64,000 nt of DNA from Pedobacter frigidisoli (GTDB lineage Bacteria; Bacteroidota; Bacteroidia; Sphingobacteriales; Sphingobacteriaceae), in NCBI RefSeq assembly GCF_004331675.1, contig NZ_SJSN01000004.1:281756-345755 (forward strand). The letters run 5' to 3'. The position numbers and the translations under genes were made by a program. Numbering within the stretch: position 1 is the first letter of the stretch; each line of letters opens with the position of its first letter. Under the pieces are notes generated by a model, which saw only the letters and a list, made by a program, of their open reading frames with translations, did not search any database and had not been told where the DNA came from. Shown here in pieces: positions 54,972-62,842 of the stretch.

Positions 54972-55104
54972 AAAATCAGCTAGAATTAAAAGGGAATTAA
55001 CCAAGTGTTTGTTCCTTTTTTATTGGTTGTGCATATTCAAAAACATCTTGTGGCTTTCAATGTTATATTTTCAGAAAATCAATTCCCTATCTAAAATATT
55101 CAGC

Positions 55105-56427
55105 ATGAAAAATCACTTTTTTTACACCATTGCACTTTCCTCAGCCATATTATTTGGTTGCCAATCTAATTCCAAATCAGATCAAAAGCAAGGAGAAGAA
55201 ACCGAGGTGGTTACAGAAACTGGCGAGTTAAATTTGCCAGCTCCAGATACAACTGCCTCAAAAGATAAATTCAGTAAAGTTATTGGCTGGCCAGAAGGCA
55301 AAATGCCAATTGCTCCTGCGGGTTTTGTTGTAACCAAGTTTGCATCAGATATTAAAAGTCCGCGGAATACCTATATTGCGCCAAACGGCGATGTTTTGGT
55401 TGCCCTTTCCAACTCAGAACGAAGCACTGTTGAAGCTGTTGCGAATACCGTTACAGGGAAAGCAAAATCGGAAGTTCCTGGTAAAAGCGCCAACACCATT
55501 TTACTTTATAGAGATGCCAATAAAGATGGAAAACCAGAAACTACGACAACATTTTTAAGTGGGTTGAACCAGCCTTTTGGTATGCTAATTATTGGAGATA
55601 AGTTCTATGTAGCCAATACAGATGGACTTTGGCAATATCCGTACAAATCTGGAGACATCAAAATTACCTCAACAGGAAGGAAAATTTTAAGTCTTCCCGC
55701 TGGCGGATATAACAATCACTGGACAAGAAACTTGATCACCAATGCTGCTAAAAGTAAAATTTATATCACTGTTGGATCTGGAAGTAATGTAGGTGAAAAC
55801 GGCATGGAAAACGAGGTGCGAAGAGCGAACATTTTGGAGATCAATCTGGATGGAACTGAAGAAAAAATTTATGCTAGCGGTTTGAGAAATCCTGTTGGAG
55901 TAGATTGGGCGCCAACAACGAATATGCTTTGGACAGCCGTTAATGAGCGTGATGGATTGGGCGATAATTTGGTGCCAGATTACATCACAAGCGTAAAACC
56001 TGGAGCGTTTTATGGCTGGCCATACGCCTACTATGGTCAAAATGAAGATCCTCGCCAAAAAGATAAGAATCCAGAAATGGTTAAAAAAGCAATAGCACCA
56101 GATGTTGCAGTTGGTGCACACACGGCTTCCTTGGGTTTGGCTTTTTACAAGGCAACTCAGTTTCCGGCAAAATATCAGGGAGGTGCATTTATTGGTCAGC
56201 ATGGCTCATGGAATCGTTCGGAAATTTCAGGTTATAAAGTAGCTTTCGTTCCATTTAAGGACGGAAAACCAACAGGAAAGCTGGAGGATTTTTTAACAGG
56301 TTTCGTGGCTGATGTCGATAAGGCTGAAGTATATGGAAGACCTGTTGGCATTACACAAACACCAGATGGCGCTTTATTAGTAGCAGATGATGTTAGCGGT
56401 GTTATTTGGAGAGTTGCTGCAAAATAA
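55105..56427 (+). CDS. PQQ-dependent sugar/sorbosone dehydrogenase-like lipoprotein
   Basis: The lipobox is in SSAILFGCQSNS (Cys19). The body is a six-bladed propeller typical of the GDH/sorbosone dehydrogenase family: GFVVTKFASDIKSPRNTYIAPNGDVLVALS, FLSGLNQPFGMLIIGDKFYVANTDGLW, YASGLRNPVGVDWAPTTNMLWTAVNERDGLGDNLVPDYIT and GALLVADDVSGVIWRV. It should oxidise a sugar with PQQ in the periplasm. The 440 residues counted from ATG 55105 give a clean signal; the frame open to 54916 overlaps the upstream gene and is rejected. Confidence 0.85.
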   Translation: MKNHFFYTIALSSAILFGCQSNSKSDQKQGEETEVVTETGELNLPAPDTTASKDKFSKVIGWPEGKMPIAPAGFVVTKFASDIKSPRNTYIAPNGDVLVALSNSERSTVEAVANTVTGKAKSEVPGKSANTILLYRDANKDGKPETTTTFLSGLNQPFGMLIIGDKFYVANTDGLWQYPYKSGDIKITSTGRKILSLPAGGYNNHWTRNLITNAAKSKIYITVGSGSNVGENGMENEVRRANILEINLDGTEEKIYASGLRNPVGVDWAPTTNMLWTAVNERDGLGDNLVPDYITSVKPGAFYGWPYAYYGQNEDPRQKDKNPEMVKKAIAPDVAVGAHTASLGLAFYKATQFPAKYQGGAFIGQHGSWNRSEISGYKVAFVPFKDGKPTGKLEDFLTGFVADVDKAEVYGRPVGITQTPDGALLVADDVSGVIWRVAAK

Positions 56428-56504
56428 ATTATAAAAAACGACCAGCAAGTATATAAACATTATTTTTATATACTTGATGGCCGTTAATCATTAAATCCCG
56501 AAAA

Positions 56505-58553
56505 TTGAAAATATCCTTTACTTATCTTTTTATATTAATTTCATTTGTTTGCCATGCGCAACTTAAAACCGATTCTGTTAAAAAACTGAACGAAGTTGTT
56601 GTAAAAGGTTATTACAATACACAACCCATCTTAAGGTCGGTTTCTGCAGTAAGCCTTGTAGATAGCAGCCTGATTAAAAATCAAAATAGCAATTCTTTAG
56701 TCAGTACATTTAACACCATTCCCGGGGTAAGAATGGAAGAACGATCGCCTGGAAGTTACCGTTTATCACTTCGAGGAAGTTTGCTTCGTTCGCCTTTCGG
56801 GATCAGAAATATTAAAATTTATGTAGATGATTTCCCCTTGACTGATGCAGGCGGAAATACCTACTTAAATTCGATTGATTTCTCTGCCGTTGGTTCAATG
56901 GAAATTTACAAAGGACCAGAAGCCAGTATTTTTGGGGCGAATACCGGTGGAGCAGTGCTCATTAATCCACCAAGCTTAAACCAAGATCAGGTTGGCGCAT
57001 CGATAACTACAGGCTCTTATGGCCTCTTCCACCAAACATTTAACATTCAACATCAATTTAAGAATTACAGCTTTAGTGTAGGTCAAGGTTATCAAAAAAG
57101 CAATGGCTATCGCGAAAACAGTGCTATGGATCGAGCGTATTTTCAAACCAAGCACCAATGGAATTATAGTGCTGCTGGCAGTTTAAAGGCTTTTGCGTTT
57201 TATAGTGATTTAAGCTACAAAACCCCAGGAGGATTAACAGCCATTCAGCTAGAACAAGATCCAAGGCTTGCCCGCCCTGCTACGCCAACTATTCCTGGAG
57301 CAACAACTCAAAAAGCTGCAATTTATAATAAAACTTTTTTTGGAGGGATATCGAATACTTACCAGATCAGTAATCATTTTAAACATGTTATTGCGTTGTT
57401 TACTACCTATACCGATTTCAAGAATCCATTCATCACCAATTATGAAAAGCGATATGAAAGCACTTTAGGCTTAAGGACTTTTCTGGAATATGTTAAGGAT
57501 AACGACAATCTAAAGTTTAGTAGTCAGATAGGTTTAGAAAGCGCCAGCACAAAAAGCCAGATCAAAAACTTTAACAATAGTGGTGGTGAACCAACCACCA
57601 TTCAAGCTTTCGATCATTTAAGGGCAAATCAAAATTTTGCTTATTTGAGGCTAAATTTCGATATTAATAGCAAGTTATTAATTGAACTGGCATCAAGTAC
57701 AAACTTTTTTAACTATCAATACGAAAGCTTCTTCCCTATTACGATTGCCGAAAAGCAAAGAAAATTTGATGCACAACTAATGCCAAAGCTTGCCTTATCA
57801 TATCTTTTAACTAGCGATTTTTCGATCAGAACTTCTGTAAGTAAAGGCTATTCGCCACCAACCATTGCCGAGGTGAGGTCATCAGACAATAATATCAATA
57901 ATGATTTACAAGCGGAATTGGGATGGAATTATGAAATAGGACTTCGCTACAAAACCAAAGATAATCGATTTTATGCCAGTGGAAATATTTTCTGGTTTAA
58001 TTTACAAGATGCCATTGTTAGGCGCTTAAATCAAAATGATGCAGAATATTTTATTAATGCAGGTGGAACAAAACAAACAGGAATTGAGCTAGAAACTATG
58101 TTTTGGGTCGTAAAAAATACAACCTCATTTTTAACAGGATTGCAATGGAGAAGCAATTACACCTTTAGCCATTTTAGGTTTGATGATTTTGTAAATGGCA
58201 ATGCTACTTTTAGTGGAAATAAGCTGACTGGAGTTCCTGAGCATATTTTGGTAAACAGCTTGGAATTTAATTTTAAAAAAGGATTTTACTTATTCTTGCA
58301 ACATAACCATACTTCAGCTATCCCACTAAACGACGCCAATACTGTTATTGCTGGCAAATATGATCTGCTAGAATTAAAGACTGGCATAAGGGCGCTAAAA
58401 ATCGGCAAAATACCATTTGATATCTTCTTCGGAATTAATAATATCCTTAACGAAAAATACAGTTTGGGCAATGATTTGAATGCGGCAAACGGCAGGTATT
58501 TTAATCCTGCAGCTGGCGTAAATTTTTACACTGGCTTATCTGTAAAACTTTAA
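56505..58553 (+). CDS. TonB-dependent outer-membrane receptor
   Basis: A signal peptide (MKISFTYLFILISFVCHAQ) is followed by a TonB-box-like KLNEVVVKGY, the plug domain (PGVRMEERSPGSYRLSLRGSLLRSPFGIRN, YKGPEASIFGANTGGAVL) and a 22-stranded beta barrel to the terminal FYTGLSVKL. At 682 residues it is of the FecA type, without the extra SusC N-terminal domain and without a SusD neighbour. The start codon is TTG at 56505; an ATG in frame is absent nearby. It may import a metal-siderophore, vitamin or oligosaccharide. Confidence 0.92.
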   Translation: MKISFTYLFILISFVCHAQLKTDSVKKLNEVVVKGYYNTQPILRSVSAVSLVDSSLIKNQNSNSLVSTFNTIPGVRMEERSPGSYRLSLRGSLLRSPFGIRNIKIYVDDFPLTDAGGNTYLNSIDFSAVGSMEIYKGPEASIFGANTGGAVLINPPSLNQDQVGASITTGSYGLFHQTFNIQHQFKNYSFSVGQGYQKSNGYRENSAMDRAYFQTKHQWNYSAAGSLKAFAFYSDLSYKTPGGLTAIQLEQDPRLARPATPTIPGATTQKAAIYNKTFFGGISNTYQISNHFKHVIALFTTYTDFKNPFITNYEKRYESTLGLRTFLEYVKDNDNLKFSSQIGLESASTKSQIKNFNNSGGEPTTIQAFDHLRANQNFAYLRLNFDINSKLLIELASSTNFFNYQYESFFPITIAEKQRKFDAQLMPKLALSYLLTSDFSIRTSVSKGYSPPTIAEVRSSDNNINNDLQAELGWNYEIGLRYKTKDNRFYASGNIFWFNLQDAIVRRLNQNDAEYFINAGGTKQTGIELETMFWVVKNTTSFLTGLQWRSNYTFSHFRFDDFVNGNATFSGNKLTGVPEHILVNSLEFNFKKGFYLFLQHNHTSAIPLNDANTVIAGKYDLLELKTGIRALKIGKIPFDIFFGINNILNEKYSLGNDLNAANGRYFNPAAGVNFYTGLSVKL

Positions 58554-58593
58554 CATTACACCTCCTGCGGTTATAAAAGCAAGAGGTGTAATG
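58554..58593. terminator. Bidirectional terminator-like hairpin
   Basis: CATTACACCTC pairs perfectly with GAGGTGTAATG between the convergent receptor and ssb genes. A/T-rich tracts are on both sides, but they are not perfect T-runs. Confidence 0.6.
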
Positions 58594-58603
58594 ATTATTT
58601 ATT

Positions 58604-58948
58604 TTAATTTGCTAATTCTATTTCCTTAATGGCCAACTCACTTACTACAATATCAGTAGTAAATCTTTTGGTTCCGTCTTTAGCCTCATAGCTTCCTGTT
58701 TGTAATCTGCCTTCTATTGTAAAGCGTGTTCCTTTCTTGATTTGTGCAGCTGCTAAATCTGCTTTTGCATTCCAGAAAGTTAAAGTAAACCATTGCGTTT
58801 TTTTAACTTCTTCGCCTGAAGCATTTTTGTAAGATTCATTTACAGCAAGATTAACTCTTGCTAATTTTTGATTGCCTGAAAGAATTCTTAATTCAGCATC
58901 TGCACCAGCAAATCCACTTAATACTACTTTGTTAATTACACTTTCCAT
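58604..58948 (-). CDS. ssb: Single-stranded DNA-binding protein, short form
   Basis: An OB-fold protein of 114 residues: NKVVLSGFAGADAELRILSGNQKLARVNLAVNE, TQWFTLTFWNAKADLAAAQIKKGTRFTIEGRLQTGSYEAKDGTKRF. The usual acidic C-terminal tail (DDDLPF-like) is missing: the protein ends KEIELAN. It may be a second SSB for a special role, such as competence or a mobile element. The upstream region carries 10-bp repeats. No other replication gene is adjacent. Confidence 0.92.
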   Translation of the reverse strand: MESVINKVVLSGFAGADAELRILSGNQKLARVNLAVNESYKNASGEEVKKTQWFTLTFWNAKADLAAAQIKKGTRFTIEGRLQTGSYEAKDGTKRFTTDIVVSELAIKEIELAN

Positions 58949-59052
58949 GATTTTTAAATTTAAGTTTCTAAATATTTAACGAACAGTAATCACCACGACT
59001 ACCGACAGAACAAAGGTGCAAACAAGAAGAAAAATTAGTCGTACGGTAAATA

Positions 59053-59082
59053 TTTATAGTCGTTTATAAACGTTTATAGACG
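59053..59082. repeat. Three direct repeats with a 10-bp period, upstream of ssb
   Basis: TTTATAGTCG, TTTATAAACG and TTTATAGACG follow each other without spacing, one unit per helical turn, between ssb (minus) and the zinc-ribbon gene (plus). The array could be a cooperative protein-binding site for either gene. Confidence 0.6.
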
Positions 59083-59187
59083 AATAAGCTTCGTTTAACG
59101 CTCTCCAAGGCTATCATTATTATAAAATAAATAGAAATTATTTTTATAAATTTAAAAGATCATCCCATAATATAAAACCAAATTATT

Positions 59188-59541
59188 ATGGAACGCTCCT
59201 GCTTAGATTGCGGCATGCCATTAAAAGGCAGGGCCGACAAAAAATTCTGTGACGACGCTTGTCGCAACAACTACAACAATAACCTTAAAATTGGAGATAG
59301 CCTTGTGCTTAAGCGCATCAATTCGATCTTAAAAAAGAACCGTTCCATTTTGGCAAAGTTAAATCCAGATGCCAAGGCTAAAACAACTCGAAAGAAATTG
59401 CTATCTGCGGGTTTCAACTTCGATTACCATACGCATACCTATCAAACCCAAAATGGTAATACCTATATATTTTGTTATGAATATGGATTTTTGAGCTTAG
59501 CTGATGAGGAATTTTTGTTGGTAAAAAGGGAGGAGAAATGA
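59188..59541 (+). CDS. Zinc-ribbon hypothetical protein
   Basis: A 117-residue protein with CLDCGMPLKGRADKKFCDDAC at the N-terminus, a four-cysteine ribbon. A helical middle (LVLKRINSILKKNRSILAKL) and a C-terminal part with YQTQNGNTYIFCYEYGFL follow. I recall similar proteins in other Bacteroidota but no function. Its stop overlaps the ATG of the recombinase gene (ATGA at 59538-59541), so the two are translated together. Confidence 0.75.
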   Translation: MERSCLDCGMPLKGRADKKFCDDACRNNYNNNLKIGDSLVLKRINSILKKNRSILAKLNPDAKAKTTRKKLLSAGFNFDYHTHTYQTQNGNTYIFCYEYGFLSLADEEFLLVKREEK

Positions 59542-60391
59542 GTGAAACTGTGATTTCTAGAATGGAACAAACCCTAGTTTTAAAAGGTTATAGTAAAAGT
59601 ACTATAAGAACCTATTTAGGTGAAATGAATTCGTTTTTAAATGTGTTTAAAAACCATAACGCAGATGATTTCGATACGGAAAGAATAAAAGCCTATTTAC
59701 TTTATTGCATAAAAGTTTTGTTGCTTACCGAAGCTACCATTCATAGCAGAATAAATGCGCTTAAATTTTATTACGAACAAGTATTAAAAAGAGAGAAGTT
59801 CTTTATTGAAATACCTAGACCTAAAAAACATCTGCAACTCCCTAAAGTAATTAGTGAAGAAAAAATACTTAGTGGCTTGCTGACAATTGAAAACTTAAAA
59901 CACAAAACAATCTTATTATTAGCTTATAGCGCTGGCTTAAGAGTTTCTGAAGTGGTTAACCTAAAAATTAAAGACATTAATAGCGATAGGATGCAAATTT
60001 TCATCAGCAAAGCAAAGGAAAAAAAAGATAGGATTGTTCCTCTCAGTAATAGAATTTTACCTATGTTAAGAAAATATTATACATTATATAAACCAAAAGT
60101 GTGGCTCTTTGAAGCTCAGAATAGAAAAGGTACTCTACTAGAAGTGCACAGATTATTTTTAAAAATGCATTTAAAAATTTAGGCTTACCGGATAATTGTA
60201 GCTTCCACAGTTTAAGACATAGTTATGCAACTCACTTACTTGAAAGTGGAACCAACCTGCGTTATATACAAGAGCTATTAGGGCACAATGATATAAAAAC
60301 CACTTTACGTTATACTCATGTGAGCAAGAACGCGATTGAAAACATAGAAAGTCCGTTAGATAAAATACTGAGAAAAAACGCTGAAAAATGA
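59538..60391 (+). pseudogene. Tyrosine recombinase, frameshifted near 60125-60130
   Basis: The first frame (59538-60182) has the core-binding domain and the catalytic arginine (AGLRVSEV). After AGAAAAGG at 60123-60130 the coding frame moves by one base, and a second frame then reads [11 protein letters not shown], the HxxR motif [12 protein letters not shown], then LGHNDIKTT and the catalytic tyrosine in YTHVS, ending at 60391. About 284 residues would be made if restored. It is a short XerC/D-like integrase without an arm-binding domain. One missing base in a homopolymer is the likely lesion; sequencing error is possible. Confidence 0.85.
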
Positions 60392-60484
60392 ATTATATTT
60401 GGTTTTAAACAATACATAAAACGAAATTCAAAAAAAAGCTTAAAACACTTAACAACAAACACTTACAATAAAAATAATATAAAA

Positions 60485-61099
60485 ATGGATTTCGCCTATT
60501 TAAGAGTTAGCACCAATACTATGGCAGACAAACTATCGACAGAAATCAGAGAATTTTTAGAAAGGACTTCTACTCAGACCTTTCTTTTTGCTGCTCGACA
60601 ATTTGTTGACCTACTTGAAACTGAAAATATCGACAAAGAAATATTTTATTCAAAAACTCATACAGCACTTTTAGACCTTTATTCAGCTGGACACAAACTT
60701 GACCTAATCGAATTAAATTATTCATCAGCTGACAGCGACTTTGACCGAGAAACAATTTTTGAGAATAAAAATGTTGGACTTATTTCAGAACTTGGAGCAG
60801 AAACATTTTATTGGGAAATTTTCGACCCAACATATTCCGAAAAAGATGGAAAGCCGAATGCTGGCTGGACAATAACTGACAGAGAAGCAAGTCAAGGTTG
60901 GTTGGTGGACGACTTCGCAGACATTTATAGAGATTTGAAAATTGAATTAATAAAGATTGAAAAAATACGCACTGACGAAGCAGTTGAAGATGCACTTTGG
61001 CAACTAAAATGGAGCTTTACACATCATTGGGGACAACATTGTATTAACGCATTGAGATATTTTCATCACTTTTATTATGATGGTAAACAAACACTCTGA
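60485..61099 (+). CDS. DUF5063-like protein
   Basis: A 204-residue soluble protein. The N-terminal helical half (STQTFLFAARQFVDLLETENID, LLDLYSAGHKLDLIELNY) and the C-terminal part with FTHHWGQHCINALRYFHHF resemble my recollection of DUF5063. No catalytic motif is visible. It sits after the broken integrase and before an IS110 element, in DNA with mobile-element character, so it may be cargo. Function is unknown. Confidence 0.65.
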   Translation: MDFAYLRVSTNTMADKLSTEIREFLERTSTQTFLFAARQFVDLLETENIDKEIFYSKTHTALLDLYSAGHKLDLIELNYSSADSDFDRETIFENKNVGLISELGAETFYWEIFDPTYSEKDGKPNAGWTITDREASQGWLVDDFADIYRDLKIELIKIEKIRTDEAVEDALWQLKWSFTHHWGQHCINALRYFHHFYYDGKQTL

Positions 61100-61406
61100 C
61101 AGAATAAGTACTGGTGCTAACAGGCGTTCCTATGTAAAGCAGTTTTCCTAGAACCAAGTTAATCAATCATTTTAAATATTCCAATAAATGGACATTTGGG
61201 GGGGCTAAATTAATGCTCCTCAAACACCTAGATAATCGTTAAGCTCAGGCTCCTATGTGTGGCTGCCCATTTTCATGACACCACCTGCACCCGTATGGTT
61301 ATATTGATTGTAAAAAACAGCTACCTGCTTGGCGATGTGAAAGCCCAATGCTTCACCACCCCTGTTTTGTAGTCTGGATCTTTGTTTTTTGATGAGCTTT
61401 TAACAA
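61100..61406. other. Intergenic DNA downstream of the IS110 transposase
   Basis: About 300 bases without a gene on the plus strand. On the minus strand an open frame without a start (SRLQNRGGEALGFHIAKQ region) crosses it, but no family is recognised. A run of seven G is at 61198-61204. It would be the 3' non-coding end of the IS110-type element; its exact end cannot be fixed from this window. Confidence 0.4.
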
Positions 61407-62497
61407 TTATGTTTCCTGTTGTATATCTTCTTTTTTATGCAATAATATTTGGTAGTTGATCTGGTAAGGTTTCTCCGTTTTTATCACCGATAGAATACGG
61501 TTCAGCAGTTTTCTTGCTATCTTCACAATGATGCTTTTTGGGTTCTTGCCAATATGTTTCCGGTAATAGGCCTGCATCTGGGGGTCGAGCCTCAGGGCAA
61601 CCCAGGCCGCCTCCACAATATAGCTCCGCAACAGCCCACGGCAGCGTGGCGTTACCCCAAATACATTTTCAGTTCCCCCACTGTTGCGCATCATCGGTAT
61701 CAGGCCAACATAACTTGCAAAACTCGCTTCGTTATTGAATCTCCTGATATTGCCCAGTTCGGCCAGCAAAGCAGAGGCTAGATAACCTCCAATACCGGGA
61801 ATGCTTTTAAGCAGATAATAATCCTGCTTGTGGTACGTTCTGCAGTAGCTGCGAAGTTCATTGGCCAGCTGAAGATATTCTGTATGGATAAATTCGTAGA
61901 CACGCAACTTGCTATCCAAACACACCTTGCCCGTGGCAGAATGCCACTCCAGTTCTCTCAGCCAACCCAAAAATGCCTTTGTCCAGTTGGGACTATCAAA
62001 TGCTTCAGGAATTTTGACGCCCTGATAAAGCAGAAAACTTTTGATGTGGGCTTTTGTAGCACGCAGTTGGCGGGTGATGGCTGCACGATGTCGCAACAGG
62101 CTTTTCAGTTCATCCTCACACTCATCTGGAACAAAGATGCCTTTCAGTTCGCCCAATGACAATTGTCTACTAAGGTTGCGGCAGTCAAGCGCATCGGTCT
62201 TCTGATAGTATTGTTTATTGTTGGTGGGCACATCTGCGGGGTTTACCACCGTAACCTCCCAGCCCATCTGCATAAAAACCTTGCTGCACTAAAGCCACAG
62301 CAGCCCGCCTCGTAGGTTAGTGCCACCTCGTAACCGGGAAAGTGTCTGTTCACGTAATCATAGACTACCGATGGCTCGGATGGAACGGTAAAGTTCTTAT
62401 GGTCGCTGATATCCGTGCGGATATGTATAGACCAGCTTTTCTTGTGAATGTCGATACCAATGTATAACTTCGGTAAAGCAGTAATTTCTGTTGCCAT
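61407..62497 (-). pseudogene. IS110-family transposase with a frameshift
   Basis: The N-terminal frame (62497-62243) starts MATEITALPKLYIGIDIHKKSW, with the first acid of the DEDD site in IGIDIH and YEAGCCGF. It breaks at five T on the minus strand (62274-62278). The second frame continues MQMGWEVTVVNPADVP with KTDALDC, then IPGIGGYLASALLAELGNIRRF and SGGTENVFGVTPRCRGLLRSYIVEAAW of the transposase C-terminal domain. About 363 residues are expected if one T is restored. IS110 elements insert without terminal inverted repeats, using a bridge RNA from a non-coding end. The frameshift may be real or a homopolymer error. Confidence 0.88.
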
Positions 62498-62842
62498 ATT
62501 TCAATTGTTTTGGTAGCTAACTAACGTTAGACTACATTGTTTATTGATGGAACGGGATTACTGCTTTTACATGGGTGCTTGGCACAAGCAGGGCTGACGA
62601 ATAAATTTTGAACATTTGTAATTCTATTTATCTTCGGTAAGTTATTGGGCTGACGTGCTACTATTCCCTGCCTGCTCCAATCCCTAAACCGTTATGTGCA
62701 ATATTGGACGCATATATAAAGCGCCAAATCCTCCTGACTAAATTTATCATATTAAATTTTAACTTAGCGACAATAAATTAGCTCTTATGAAATCTATTTT
62801 GACCTTAAAACATTGTATGCAGCCTATAAAGTACATATTTAA
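62498..62842. other. Non-coding gap between IS110 and IS66 elements
   Basis: About 345 bases without a gene. Directly upstream of the IS110 start lies an imperfect palindrome, GTAG..TAACTAACGTTA..CTAC, near 62511-62535. Its AGACTAC end is an inverted match of GTAGTCT at 61369-61375, just past the transposase stop. The sequence near 62690 (CCGTTATGTGCAATATTGG) resembles ends of small cargo units that I recall from other Bacteroidota, but only weakly. Confidence 0.4.

Noticed and set aside
54916..55104. Longer N-terminus of the PQQ dehydrogenase-like protein
   Set aside because: It would overlap the upstream gene and bury the lipoprotein signal that starts cleanly at 55105.
61250..61400. Minus-strand open frame (GGEALGFHIAKQVAV region)
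   Set aside because: No start codon, no recognised domain and it lies in the likely non-coding end of the IS110 element.
62270..62280. Programmed frameshift in the IS110 transposase
   Set aside because: The site lacks a good slippery heptamer (the upstream codon is AGG) and IS110 enzymes are normally made from one frame; a missing T is simpler.
61115..62715. Canonical integron attC site
   Set aside because: CTAACA and CCGTTATG do not satisfy RYYYAAC/GTTRRRY, and no integron integrase is present.
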